The notes beneath the pieces were generated by a model. The model was not told the DNA's origin, did not search any database, and saw only the letters and a list, made by a program, of their open reading frames with translations. The position numbers and the translations under genes are program-made. A stretch of DNA of 64,000 nucleotides, taken from positions 18,146,561 to 18,210,560 of the forward strand of contig SSBO01000012.1 in assembly GCA_005281725.1 (NCBI GenBank), given 5' to 3'. This document shows positions 52,601 to 64,000 of this stretch, in pieces. The stretch comes from Wuchereria bancrofti. Lineage: Eukaryota > Nematoda > Chromadorea > Rhabditida > Onchocercidae. How positions within the stretch are numbered: position 1 is the first letter of the stretch; every line of letters begins with the position of its first letter.

Positions 52601-55600
52601 GTTCCCTGTTTAATAAACTTTTATAATATAATAATTCGTTGCAGCTGTGTATGTCTGCCCGGATACGATGGACAATTTTGCGATGAAGAAATGAATTTAT
52701 GCAAACTATCACCATGCTTAAATGGTGGAAACTGTACAACGGCAAAAGGCAAATACAATTGTTATTGTCCACCTCACTTTGTCGGATCACGTTGTCAAGT
52801 ACTGGTAAGAATTTCAGATGCATTTTTTTGATGAAGTGAATGGAACTTCTTCTGATCTAAATAAATGATATACAACTGCAACTGTAACGGACAGCGATTT
52901 ACTTATATAATAAAATAAGAGACTTTAAAAATAAAGGACGGCAATGTTTTTTTTTTTTTCAGAAATCATCAAAATGTCTTCCTTCACCATGTGAAAATGG
53001 AGCGAACTGTACGGTAGTTAAGGTCAGGTATCATCAAGTATCATTCTTTTCTACTTGAGGAAAAGACTAACTTAATAATAAGAAAGTAGTGAGAGGTATG
53101 AAAAAGGGAGGATTTCATTTAAAAAAAATAAGTCATTCCGGAGAAGCTGGAGAAGTCTTCTAATATCCAAATGTTGTGGAAATATAAGTAAGTTCAATCA
53201 AAATTTTCTGCAGACAAATAAAGCGCTTCAGTTGTATTTTATTTTAGGATACATTCAAATGCGACTGTCCGCCAGGTTTTGATGGTATTCTTTGCGATAT
53301 ACAAAAAGATATTTGTCAATCAAATCCATGCAAAAATGGAGCTACATGCTTGCCAAAAGATGGCGATTTTAAGTGCATATGTACCAATGGTTATGAGGGT
53401 ACTGAGTTTACTCGATTATGTTTATCTTCTACTTTCGATATTATCTCATTTATTTAGCATTAACAAAAATCCTCTCGCAGCTAATCGATCTATCTTTTCA
53501 CACCTTTAAATTTTTTATTGCAAGAAAAAGACACGACAGAGTGGGATAGACAGTTTAAAAAAGTGCAAATCTTTTCATAACTATATTATTCTCGAATTTG
53601 TGAGAAGTATTCGAAAAATGCTAGCCATTTTACAGAATATATGGTGCATTAGAATTGTTGCCCATGAAGTGATCTTATAACTACAACATTAGGTTAATAA
53701 AATCAAGTCCCGTTGCATACTTTAAATTAGCAATATCAGCTAATAATATTCATAACTCTTGTCATATCAGGTAACATAACATACAGTTCATCTTCTTTCA
53801 CCTAATTTCGTTCTTCACCTGCATTTGCAGGTCGAATTTGTGAGAAAATGAAGGATTACTGTAGTACTTCACCTTGTGTACATGGAGAATGCATAACGGT
53901 AACTGACAATTTCCTGTGTAACTGTGAGTCGGGCTGGAATGGTGAACACTGCGATATTGATATCAATGAATGTATACGATTTCCTTGTGAACATGATGGT
54001 AACTGCACTAATACACCTGGGTCATATAACTGTAGTTGCGACAGTTATCATTTAGGTTGTTTCTTATTGAAATTCTGTTTAATTATTTTTTCCGAAATTA
54101 AATCTACTATTCAAGTTTCTAAATTCAACGTACTGCTCCCAAACTACCTAGCAATGGAGCCTCTGCTTTGGTCCCTTTTATCAGTAATTCTTCTGCTGGT
54201 CACACTGCTAAGTTTTTTCAGGTGATCATTGTGAAGTAGTGGGCAGTTGTGTAGAGCGACCGTGTGGTGATAACGGTGATTGCATACAGCAAACATCGAA
54301 TACGCATTCATGTGTTTGTAGACGGGGATATACTGGTGATGCATGTGACATACTGATTGATTATTGCAGTCCAAATCCGTGCGAGAATGGCGCCACCTGC
54401 CAGAGGTTCATTGGTGGCTTCAGCTGCTCATGCTTAGCTGGCTTTGCAGGTTATTTATTACAATAAAATCTGGAAGCTTTCCTTAATTAAACATTAATGG
54501 ACAAAAAATTTGAAATTTTCAGTGAAGATCTTATTTATATCACTGGCCACAATTTCTCTGTTTTCAATCCACGATATGAAATTTGGAAATTCTTATAGTC
54601 TTTTTTCAAAACATCACTTTGAATTTGTATATATAATTGTAATAAGGCACTAAACTTCTTTTTTACAAAACTTTCGGTATTTCTCTTTTTTGGAAATTGC
54701 TGGAATTATAAATGAGGTTTTGGTATTGTAAAAGTGAGAATACTGTGTTAGAAGTTCCAAAACGTTTAGACATATATCAAAATGTAAATGTTGACTGATT
54801 GAAGGTGAAACATGTTCATTGGATATTGATGATTGCATTAGTGAAGTATGCCGGAATGGTGGACATTGTATGGATCGGATAAATGGATACGAATGTGATT
54901 GTGAAGGTACAGGTTACCGGGGTACTCACTGCACTGAGGACATCAATGAATGTGAACTGGGCGTTTGTGTCTATGGTAGATGCACCAACTTGATTGGCTC
55001 ATATAATTGTATTTGCGACATAGGTTAGTTTATTTGGCTAGAAAAACCACCAAACTACAATGAAGTAAGAATTAATTTGATGATTGTTTTAGGATATATC
55101 GGAAAACGATGCACTGTAGAAGACCCATGCATTCCGGATAGTCTGAATCGAACGAGACATGACTGTGTGCATGGTGCATGCGTCCATCCAGCAGTTATCA
55201 TGAAGAATGATATGGAAGTGGCAAATTATGAATGTGAATGTGAGTTCGGCTATGGTGGAGAGTATTGCATCCACTTAGTCGAGAAGAGCAGGTATATATC
55301 TTTAGGTATTTCAATTTCTTATTAATACTAGCTGATCCCTCTAGTCTACCATCAATGATTGATCAGATTCCTTTTTACATTGTGATTTATTTTCTATGCT
55401 AGCAGTATTAGCTACTACTCTTCATAATAGCTATAAGATTTTTATGAGTCAACTTTTACATTATTTCATTATCTTAAATGGATATTATAGCGACCATAAT
55501 TTGACCGGTTTATTAAATCAAAGAATAAAACTTTAGATCTGTTTCATTGGGTTACATAGTTGGACCAATGCTGGCCCTTATCATAGCATTGCTTATTATT

Positions 55601-55910
55601 GGCTTTGTATTATTGGCAGTAGTAATGATTCATGGACGTCGTGCAACTCAGGGTACCTATAGTCCATCGCATCACGAAAGTAGCATCTCACGAATGCCGG
55701 TATTTATACTTCTTGCTACTTTTAATATCATTTTCTTAAAACACCCAATAAATTAATTCATAAAACGAAAACGAGACATTAGAAACTAATGATAATGAAG
55801 AATCGATAAATAAAATACCTTTTTATCCATGCATAAATTAGCATAAAAAACTTTCTCTGTTTCAGATGAATTCAATGCTCAAATCTCCACCCGAGGAAAG
55901 ACTGATATAG
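43698..55910 (+). CDS. crb-1: Crumbs apical polarity receptor (5' end incomplete)
   Basis: I placed 31 phase-matched exons: 43698-43962, 44541-44610, 44771-44864, 45031-45181, 45490-45614, 45989-46072, 46203-46357, 46554-46690, 46898-47032, 47250-47392, 47496-47612, 47839-48020, 48302-48524, 48976-49151, 49377-49692, 49903-50070, 50310-50564, 50893-51085, 51186-51328, 51476-51748, 51948-52199, 52381-52451, 52645-52804, 52963-53022, 53248-53398, 53831-54055, 54222-54449, 54805-55023, 55093-55291, 55537-55699 and 55866-55910; about 1725 aa. After a hydrophobic signal (WLITIVFLGFLTL) come 13 or so EGF-like repeats, then LamG1, EGF, LamG2, two EGF, LamG3 and about 11 more EGF, some calcium-binding (DIDEC, DINEC). 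A membrane span (starts GPMLALIIALLIIGFVLLAV) leads to a 37-residue tail with the FERM-binding GTYSPS and the PDZ-binding ERLI terminus, the Crumbs hallmarks. Crumbs sets apical identity and junctions in epithelia. No in-frame ATG precedes the signal in exon 43698, so the true start is upstream. Confidence 0.95.
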
Positions 55911-55931
55911 TAGTGATAGAGTAATTATAAT

Positions 55932-55937
55932 AATAAA
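55932..55937 (+). terminator. AATAAA poly(A) signal of the Crumbs gene
   Basis: AATAAA begins 22 bases after the Crumbs stop codon at 55910 and is followed by a T-rich stretch. Confidence 0.65.
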
Positions 55938-57322
55938 AATGTCATTTTTTTCTTTTTACGGGTTTGATAATGTGCCTTTAATTTTTGCAACTGTTTTTGC
56001 GATAGAAGAATATTTCTTTGCTTGCTGCCATCATTTGTGTTCGTTTCCTATGTAGCCAAATATTTGCTAACTATACTTCTAAATATACTTTATGAGCACG
56101 TGGTTATTGAAGTAAATACACTTAATGAGCTGTGCTGCTATAATTAGCTGAAAAACTTCCAAAAGTGCACAGTAAGTTTTGGCCAGTAAGTATTTCAAGT
56201 TAAGTGATATTAATTTATCTTAAGTTATTTGTTTTTCTTTGCTGTTGCTTGCTGTTTTCTAGTGAAAAGCAATAAAAATATGAGTTTGTCTTTTAATAGT
56301 TTTGAAATCATTCATTTCTCTTTCCTTCCATTTGGCTTCATGTTCATTCCACCATATTAGAACACAGTAACCTTTTTGATTTTTCAAAGCTTAACTTAGC
56401 AGTAATGATTAATTATGAGTAAAACAATATTACACAACAATGAACACTCAAAGGCTTAACATGACATCGTATAGTAGATTCGAGAAAAAAATTTCTGGGA
56501 GTTTCTATGCAAAAATCGCATATAACTTCCAGATTAAAACTTTTACCTTTCATTTTATAATTTTCATTTCATTTTAAGAAGTTCCAAAATGGTGACATTA
56601 ATAACGAATTCATTAATACAGACATGCACGAAATACAAAAAGTGTTTGTTAATGGCACCTTTTATCTTAACTTTTTTCCTGTACAAAAGGTGCAACATGA
56701 GGATTTAAAATTCAAAAATAAACCACAAGGGCTTACTCATTGTATTGGTGCCTTATTCGAGCCATTTTATTGTGCTGCTAATGATAAGCTGTAGAGCGAT
56801 GAAGTTTGAATATTCATTTCTTTATGTGTCTTTTTTCAAGCACAGTGGAATGACCTTTCAAATCTTTCACTATAATTTGCATTTCTCAACTTCCTCCCTA
56901 ATTACTAATATTAAAATGATTTCCAGTGGTCAGTAATTTGTCGCAGATTAAGGGAATTTTATTTCCTTTTCTCGACTTGGTAGAATTTCGAACTTTGTCA
57001 ATTTCACCCCAAAATGAATATGACATGAGCAGCAAACATCGTATTTTAGTCCGAACAATTTTCTGGACTGTCTCTTTCCCTTTTTTAATCAGGAAACTTA
57101 TCTGTTACGGATTTAATTGATTAGGATACACTAATTTACGGTTGATACTATTCCGGGACACTTTTAGCTCATCATTATGTTTTCAAGATCATACAAGACT
57201 ATATAATGAAATTAAGTTATTATCACCAAAGTTATGGAGGTATTGCTTAGCTATCGAGCATTAAAGCACAAAATGTCGTCTGCCGTCAATTAAATATTTT
57301 GATATTTTATTCTAACACACCA

Positions 57323-57352
57323 AATCTAATGCTTTGGTAAAAGCATTAGATT
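57323..57352. repeat. Inverted repeat, 13-bp arms
   Basis: AATCTAATGCTTT at 57323-57335 and its exact reverse complement AAAGCATTAGATT at 57340-57352 are separated by GGTA. Confidence 0.9.
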
Positions 57353-57863
57353 CAGTAAAAGAGATGCATGCACTAATCAGTTGCTCAGTACTTGGTTATC
57401 ACTTATTTGATTATCAGAATAAGATGTCATTTTCGTGTAATATCTTCAGCACCAGAAATGACATTACTGCTGCACAAAAAATTACTCCAATCTGCCAAAC
57501 GATTTCATTATCAAATTCTGCTTTTGCCGCTGTAACACCTTTTTTGATTTGCATTGCGGTCATTATTTTTATCCTGAATTATACTGTTACTAACATAACT
57601 GTAAATTACAGATGGAATTAGACATAACTATATAAAAAAAATCCTTATAAAAACATATCTTTGAAAATCATCTATGAAAAGTTAACGTCCCGCGATACTT
57701 GAAATGGAAGTGAAAAGATATGGAATATATTACGAAAATCGATATAGGAATTGAAAATTTTATTTCGTTCAAGAATAACTGCATAGATTTCAGAAATGAT
57801 ATTTCAATTTATTTGAGATTCCTGCCAACGCTCATAAGCAATTCCATTAGATTAAATGTTAAC

Positions 57864-58817
57864 TCAAATAAGCGAATTGCTCACTTCTCTGTCGATGCAA
57901 ACGTTCGCACTGCAGCAAACTTTGCCTCGCACAACATGCATTTTCGGATGAGGACAATCTGATGAGTCGGAACATTGCCTACTGTATAAATGTGATCCAT
58001 ATCTTGTCGCACCAAACCTAGGCAAATGATTTTTTTTTGGATGTGATAATATATTTTTCAACGTTCGCTACTATTTTTGAATTGGCTATTCTCGTTCAAT
58101 TTTTCACACTAAATTTTTGATTTGGCAACTCAAAGAAAAAAAAAATGCAGTGTTGAACAAGTTAATATCTCTGATAACTCTTTTTTTTTTCATTGCTTAG
58201 TGTCAGATTATTTAGATTATGAACTTTTATGATATATTTTGCGATATCTTCATCAAGTAATTTTCCAACTTCTACATAGATTTGAATAAATATAAGAAGT
58301 TTGGCAAATTCCACTTTATCACAACTTTGGCAATGTTTAGGGAATTGCCAGGAAAGGATACATTTACCACTTGTAAACACCGGTACCAACCCGCTTCCAC
58401 TGGATGAGACCTACAGATAAAATAATTCTTAGACTGGAACAGAGCAATCCTAAGAAGTTGCATATTAAAAGCTTAAGAATATTCTCAACTAACCGTAATG
58501 CATTTGTTATTTGTCTTCCTTCAACTTCCAAACAATCTATCGTTTGCCATTGTCAATGACCTTAAGCTGAACGTACGCAAAACCTTTATGGAATCGATTT
58601 AACGCAAAATTGAGCGTGCTGCAATGCAATTGCATTTTTGTTCACAGTACTTCTTAATGAATTATTTTATATTGAGAAAAAGTGTCCGAAATTAAAACCT
58701 GCATCGAGGAGTTCTCACAAATTCTCACTGAGCTGTGGGAATGTGAAACTTACGAAAGTCGAGGGTTAGCTTGTCGAGTAACTGCGATTCACTATTGTTA
58801 CCATCGCTGAAATCCAT
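57864..58817 (-). CDS. Tentative small cysteine-rich protein
   Basis: Three minus-strand exons can be joined in phase: 58817-58754, 58410-58368 and 58017-57864, giving 86 aa. Donors are TTTC|GTAAGT and AAGTG|GTAAAT; acceptors are CTGTAG and TGCCTAG. The N-terminus is acidic and polar (MDFSDGNNSESQLLDKLTLD), then RLIQWKRVGTGVYKWFGATR, and last a cysteine cluster (CSDSSDCPHPKMH then GKVCCSANVC) with five cysteines. No signal peptide is seen at this start. An additional upstream exon could supply one; a signal-like frame (MQSLLLVIVIFKAFPSGNGQ) lies at 59527-59468 on the same strand but I could not join it. The family is not recognised. The clean phases through three exons support a real gene, but the exons are short. 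Confidence 0.42.
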
Positions 58818-61800
58818 GTTTTTGTGATTTCTTGAGAGTTGAAGACCTTTTCATTTGAACTATTTTTAGTTTTATTTTTCTTAGCTGAAGTTTCTGTAAT
58901 TAGTATAAGCAGGTAAATTTGCAAATTGGAAAAAAAGGCAAAAACTGACTGAGACGTGATTTCGGTAACTTTAAGTGCTGTTTGCAGCGATTGTTCTGAT
59001 TGACCGCAATTCAATGTTGATTCCTCAGAATCAAATATTAAGTTGTTCACCGTTGGATTCTCCGCTGTGAAAAATTCACTCATATCCAACTGTGTTGCAG
59101 TGAAGTGTTTGGTAGTCATTTTTTGGAAATTTTTAAGTAAGCTTTGAGTGTTTTGCTTGGTTCTTACAAGTTTCACTTTTTATTATAGGGAAAAAATTTT
59201 TAGTGCATAGATTTTATAGCATAGAATGGACTTAAAGTAAATTGCTACATTTTATCACTCTATCTATGATACTGTTTGTGTACAGAATCTCTCAAGAAGA
59301 ATCAAAGCTAACTAAAGTTTGATATGAGTTAATCCGATGAAGTCATCATTACTTGTGAAAAGATGAAAGGAAAAAAGTAATTTGACAAAATCCATTTGCC
59401 GCCACGTTTCTATGTAATTTGGACGAATCCACGATAACATGCATTTCTGTTCGCTATAAGGAGCAATTTGTCCATTGCCAGATGGAAATGCCTTGAAAAT
59501 TACAATCACTAACAACAAACTTTGCATATGAGAATTTTTCCTAACATTTTTTGTTTGTAGTTCTTTGATCTCTCAAACAGTCTCAAAGAATTCCCTTCCA
59601 CCTATTTCTGGAAAAGACTGAGCAGCAATTGATCATTATCATTCATTCTTAGGAATATTACAGTAATTGCTATTGTCGATTAAATTCCATTCGATTAAAT
59701 TAAGTGTATCGTTGACAAGCAAAAGCAGAATGCGCGCAATTCTTTCACTGTTCTATTCATACACATTGTGCTAAAATTTTTTCTGATAATATTATCAATG
59801 ATGAAATCGTGTCGTTCGCCACACATTCATCACTGCACAACTGTTTCGTATTTTCTTGTACACTGATGAATGTATTTGTAAGCATCGCATCATTTTGAAT
59901 GTGTAAAGCTTGAAGTCGAGACATAGGACACTGGAATCAACAAGGCGGAAGTGTCCTATTCAAACAATTTTTTCCATTTCCACTCTTGCAAAAATAGCTT
60001 AAATTGGGAAGCATTTTTAAGAAATAAGTACACCGTTCTTTGTCAATTAATACAGTTTCATAGTTTGGCTCTGTTTGCAGATCGTTGACTGATAATTCGT
60101 GGTTTCTCAGGGGTGTATTATTAATTTCCTCTGAATATAATCTACGATCTCATGAACTACGTTTTTGTGTCGTAAATGTTAGTCAAAGGATATCTCCTTA
60201 TAACTGCTTTCACTCAAATTTATTGCTGGGATAATAAACGCCACTTTGCAAACGAAATCAATTCATTTCTTATGCTTTTCTTTAACTGCGAGATAGAAGC
60301 ATAATAATCTGAATCGTTAATTTTTGTTTTAACAAACATAATACTAATCGCAGTTTCACTTTGTTAATAACTTTGAAAATTGAAATAAACGTACATAACG
60401 TCAACCATTATCAAAACTCATTGAAAATAATGTAAACTTCCTTGTTCATAAACTAGCGAATAAAATAATTGAAATCGCTTTGAAGTTTTTTTATCCATCG
60501 ACAGTCAAAAAATACTTAGCCTCTAAATATGCAAATTTTACCATTCCAGACGTATATTAGAAGAACATAGTTGAGAAACATATAAAATTCTTATAATCTT
60601 TGTAATTCTCTGTTAGGGTTAAACAAAATTTTCTCTATGGAACAGTATGGTTATGCATAACATGAATTGAAGTTTGCGGATGGCAACACTGCAGTGAAGA
60701 CAAAAAATTGTAATGATCCTAAAGAAACCAGGATGATGCTGCACGGTTTATTTAATTTTAATACCTTTAAATACTAAAGGTTAACATGTAGTCAAGTAAG
60801 AATAATAGTAAGATTTACGTAGTAATACGAATAGTATTAGGATTAACATTTTGATTTTCTGATTTAAATCCAAGAAAAAGAAAGATAAAAGAGCAGCAAA
60901 TACTGATGTTCGTTTTCATATTTCTTTAGGAAATACTAAAATCTGTTCTCAAACAACTTGGGTTAGTTTTAATAATATTCTAGTATTTGCTATGAAATAA
61001 GCCAGATGCTCTTTAAAAATACTGAACCTCATAGTCCTGAGACCACTGATTTTATCAATTATGAAGTACATTTCTGGTTTACAGCGTTTGATTACTGATA
61101 ATTTTGGAAGGATACTTTTAGTCAGTACTGTAATACTGCCGAAGTCTTCATACCTAAAATATTGATGTGGCTCAATTTATGACAGTGCTATAGAATGAAT
61201 CTCAGAGTTCGTCGAATATAAGTAGAGGAATGAGGCTCAGTGATTTGAGATATTTGCAAATTTCACAAAAATATTAATATAAGCATATGTTACTGGAATG
61301 TCAAACATCTTTATCTGATGCCGGGTACTGATAAGGATGCATATTTAATTGTACCAAATTGATTTACTTATATTGAATACACTTCTAATTGAACGCTGTT
61401 GGAATTGCTTTATTGTCACTTTTCAATTCCGGCAGAACGAGGAAAAGCACTTTAATGTAAATTTAAACATAATTAAAAAAGACTGTATCATTTCTACAAG
61501 TTTCTAAAATTCAAATAAAATAAATTATTGTTGCACGACTTAATTTACAACAAACTTACATTGTGCTAGAAGTAACAAGTTTGTATCGGATGTTTCAAAT
61601 AAATTCTCCTTATGATTTTTCCATCTCAAATATTTTTTTCAGAATAGCAAAATAATTTGAATCATATCATTCAATGAAGGAATATGCTAGTAAGATGAGC
61701 ATCAAAACTGATAGGATTTGTAAATGATAAATCATAAAACTAATAAAGTGTTATAAAAGAAGGCACATAATGAACTACATACGTAAATAGATATAAACAA

Positions 61801-62650
61801 GCAAATATATGCATTTTAAAGTGTATAAGTGTAAACATTGAACAGCAATAGACCACTGATGAATGTAAAAGTAAGAAAGTGAGGAAAATGTTGAGCTTCT
61901 CTAATGATTACTGCTAAATTAATTCTCATTCAACAATTCATATTCTGATCTGAAATCAATAAAGATTGTAGTCACTTCCCGGCATTGTATTATATTGGCT
62001 AATGTGTTACCTTAAAATTAAATCAGTTCGTACTATACCGCCATTCTTCTTGCTTCACAAGCAATACTATACAGCACTAAAACATTCTTTTTTAAACTGC
62101 AATATGCTACATTATGAATTCTTAACTCTTGCTGGATGTATCGAAATCGGTCTTAACCAAGCACTTTACTAAATGAGGTATTATATTTTACTTGCCAGAA
62201 CTTTGCTCTTCACGTGAGCTGAGTATCTTTAACGTCGATTAAAATTCACTGAATGTTTCATTTACATTATGATGATTAAACATTATGATTTTTATCATAA
62301 TGTTTGTAAATGAAATTATGAAATATGTATCTTTTTTATGTATCTTTTTAATTCTTCATTTTGTTATTTGATTATCTTCTCATTGAATACTTTTTCTTTC
62401 ACGCTTAAGTAATTCGTTCCTTATTTAATCGTCAGCAAAGTCCCGGTAACTTAACAAGTGAATTCCAGGAAATATTAGTAGATACTTTTGACAATACTTT
62501 TGACTGATTCTAAATGATTTAGCAAAACCACTGTTGTTTAGTTATGCTGCTGTTATTTGTTCAGGATAGATTAATTGAAATCTATTGAAAGTTATTGACA
62601 AATGAGATGGACTTGTTGAGTCAGTTTTCCGAAAAATAAAAAAATGTTAT
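58818..62650. other. Intergenic region, little recognised
   Basis: Between the tentative cysteine-rich gene and the 3' end of the gene at the right edge. It includes the unlinked signal-peptide-like frame at 59312-59527 (minus), an S/T-rich single frame at 58766-59176 (minus) that overlaps the tentative gene's first exon in another frame, and a foldback near 62257-62315. From 59600 to 62250 I see nothing. Confidence 0.5.
62257..62315. repeat. Compound inverted repeat
   Basis: An inner perfect hairpin, AAACATTATGAT (62278-62289) with ATCATAATGTTT (62294-62305) and a TTTT loop, lies within a longer imperfect foldback: TTTCATTTACATTATG near 62257-62272 pairs with CATAATG...TAAATGAAA ending near 62315. 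Confidence 0.8.
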
Positions 62651-64000
62651 CTAGTCTTGCATTCCACTCGAAACATTTTGTTCATTTCCTGCTCCTCTGT
62701 AAGGCCATTGATGTCGGATCCACGGAACACGAGGTTTCTCATTTGGATACCACGGTGTAATAGGAAAGGTATTATGCATTGTCCGTGCTCCTCTCGGAGC
62801 CCATGGATCAGGAAAGGCTCTTTCAGCAGCTTCGTCATACAAATCCTCAGCACTTGAATGTGCCGAAAGAAATCGCCTACCAAAGGCTTGTCCACTTGCA
62901 CCAGAAGCTCGTCGTAGAACCATATAGATGAAATAAGGCGGTTCTCGTGTTAGGGAAGAAAGTGGCCATGTAGCACCCTCTCGAGGAGCTGAAAAAGAAC
63001 GCCGAAGTAGTTTCCGTTGTGATAATTTACGTTGACTACGACTTTTTAATGCCTGGCCTTTTCTGTGAAGTTGTTGTTGATAAAACGAGGTTTGGTGAGG
63101 ACTTAGATTTTGCTGAGGAGCCACTGCCATTTCTTGGCTACTTCGAGGCAGGCAAGGTACCTGTTCTTCTATTTCTGGTGTTGGTGACCTTAAAGGAGGT
63201 GGACGAGTTGATGATCTCTGTTGGGATGATCTCTGTCGTCTTGTTCTTTGCCTTGAAAATCGCCTATTCCAATTTTCTTCTTCTACTGCTGATTGCAAAG
63301 GCCAGTAGGTACACTTTTCACTAAAGGTTACAACTTTCGATCTTTTTTTTTTATCTAACAAAGGAGGTGATACCGCTGCAACAGCTCCTTCAAGCGACGA
63401 AGTTGGCGAAAAGTTTCCAACGATTTTCGGACCGAATGCTGTGAAAATAACTTGTGGTGGTGGAGTTGGTGGTGCAGGTTCTGGAAATACAAAGCTTTCA
63501 AAAGACGTAGAAGGTTCCTTTGGCTCCGTCTCTGAGATATTTTGGTGCTGTTGACGTTGAGCAAAGGACTTAATTTTCGGAAGAAAAGCAAACATATCAG
63601 GTTGATTTGAGGAAATAATGGACCGTTGTTGCAATTCAGCACTGCAATTGTCAGTGGGTATATTTTGAAGTTTCGGTTGTAATTCCTCAACAGTACTAAG
63701 TTCATTTGTTATCTGAGTATAAGAAGGAACTGAAACCTCATTTGTCACGTCCTGCTGGGGAACGAGAAACGATGACGTTTTGGCTGCAACTATAATATTC
63801 GAAGGTGTTTGCGGTTCTTCATTAGCAGCTACTCTTGCTGTCCAGCGCAGTTCCAGGAGTGAATCATTTCCTTCATTTGGTTGTTGACCCCGTTCCGCTG
63901 ATAGCTGTTCCAGTCTCAGTTGGCTTCTCTTTATGGATAGCATTCTAGATTCGAAACTCCGAAGTCGTTTTGTCAGTCTGCTTATAGGATCTATTGTTGT
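62651..64000 (-). CDS. Uncharacterised protein with PP1-docking-like motif (5' end outside window)
   Basis: One uninterrupted minus-strand frame of about 449 codons enters at the window edge and stops at 62651. It stays open past ATG 63943 to the edge (TTIDPISRLTKRLRSFESR upstream), so this is a terminal exon or part of one, and the start lies outside. Base and codon use is markedly less AT-rich than the flanks, which supports coding. The protein is Pro/Ser/Gln/Arg-rich and probably disordered, with PPPP-type stretches and a helical, basic start. Near 63310-63342 it reads SKVVTFSEKCTYWPL. KVVTF fits the RVxF docking motif for protein phosphatase 1, and the following FSEK resembles the GADD34/CReP (PPP1R15) motif. 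After it come EENWNRRFSRQRTRRQ and a C-terminal block with REPPYFIYMVLRR and DPWAPRGARTMHNTFP that looks constrained. Function is unknown; a PP1 regulator is only a hypothesis. Confidence 0.82.
   Translation of the reverse strand, partial: TTIDPISRLTKRLRSFESRMLSIKRSQLRLEQLSAERGQQPNEGNDSLLELRWTARVAANEEPQTPSNIIVAAKTSSFLVPQQDVTNEVSVPSYTQITNELSTVEELQPKLQNIPTDNCSAELQQRSIISSNQPDMFAFLPKIKSFAQRQQHQNISETEPKEPSTSFESFVFPEPAPPTPPPQVIFTAFGPKIVGNFSPTSSLEGAVAAVSPPLLDKKKRSKVVTFSEKCTYWPLQSAVEEENWNRRFSRQRTRRQRSSQQRSSTRPPPLRSPTPEIEEQVPCLPRSSQEMAVAPQQNLSPHQTSFYQQQLHRKGQALKSRSQRKLSQRKLLRRSFSAPREGATWPLSSLTREPPYFIYMVLRRASGASGQAFGRRFLSAHSSAEDLYDEAAERAFPDPWAPRGARTMHNTFPITPWYPNEKPRVPWIRHQWPYRGAGNEQNVSSGMQD

Larger units (their letters stand above)
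55911..57863. other. Intergenic region, no gene recognised
   Basis: The Crumbs 3' flank and an AT-rich spacer. Frames at 56745-56936 and 57334-57621 have no domain; the second has one hydrophobic stretch but starts at a non-ATG codon and overlaps the palindrome at 57323-57352. Confidence 0.55.

Noticed and set aside
58766..59176. 136-codon S/T-rich minus-strand frame
   Set aside because: Overlaps the better-supported first exon at 58817-58754 in another frame and shows no domain.
58162..59527. Apparent paralogy between minus-strand peptides KCILSWQFP (58350) and KCMLSWIRP (59440)
   Set aside because: The first lies in a different frame from the phase-consistent exon model and runs into its intron; the short match is probably coincidence.

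Overview
The window looks like nuclear DNA from a nematode. It is AT-rich and carries intron-dense genes with short acceptors of the TTTCAG type, many phase-1 introns and AATAAA signals close behind stop codons. The gene content also fits: a secreted CAP protein with ShKT domains, a Crumbs gene of CRB-1 size and a secreted CULT-domain protein. A spirurid or filarial worm is my guess; the window does not prove it. All splice models were read by eye, by matching exon phases across GT/AG junctions.

Layout. 1-6981: no convincing gene. 6982-10582 (+): nine-exon secreted CAP/SCP protein with two C-terminal ShKT domains. 12119-12797 (+): three-exon small membrane protein of unknown family. 13323-16841 (-): six-exon secreted alpha-carbonic anhydrase with all catalytic residues. 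16842-22984: gene desert with repeats. 22985-25709 (-): eleven-exon oxysterol-binding-protein-related protein of the short, PH-less kind. 25710-26548: probable shared promoter. 26549-27907 (+): four-exon 111-aa single-pass protein, probably mitochondrial. 29277-30365 (+): two-exon tail-anchored orphan. 33639-35183 (-): five-exon secreted single-domain CULT protein (the cereblon thalidomide-binding fold). 35184-43697: long non-coding stretch with a GC-rich patch and a perfect DR1 nuclear-receptor element. 43698-55910 (+): the Crumbs polarity receptor, 31 exons seen, first coding exon unresolved. 57864-58817 (-): tentative cysteine-rich small gene. 62651-64000 (-): 3' part of a gene running off the window, with a PP1-docking-like motif.

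The genes do not form one pathway. Several make secreted or surface proteins (CAP/ShKT, carbonic anhydrase, CULT, Crumbs), as is common in nematode genomes. The two most interesting objects are the secreted CULT protein, whose tri-tryptophan ligand cage is intact, and the complete Crumbs ectodomain with its invariant 37-residue cytoplasmic tail. No tRNA, rRNA, CRISPR array or intact transposon was recognised; several perfect inverted repeats lie between genes.
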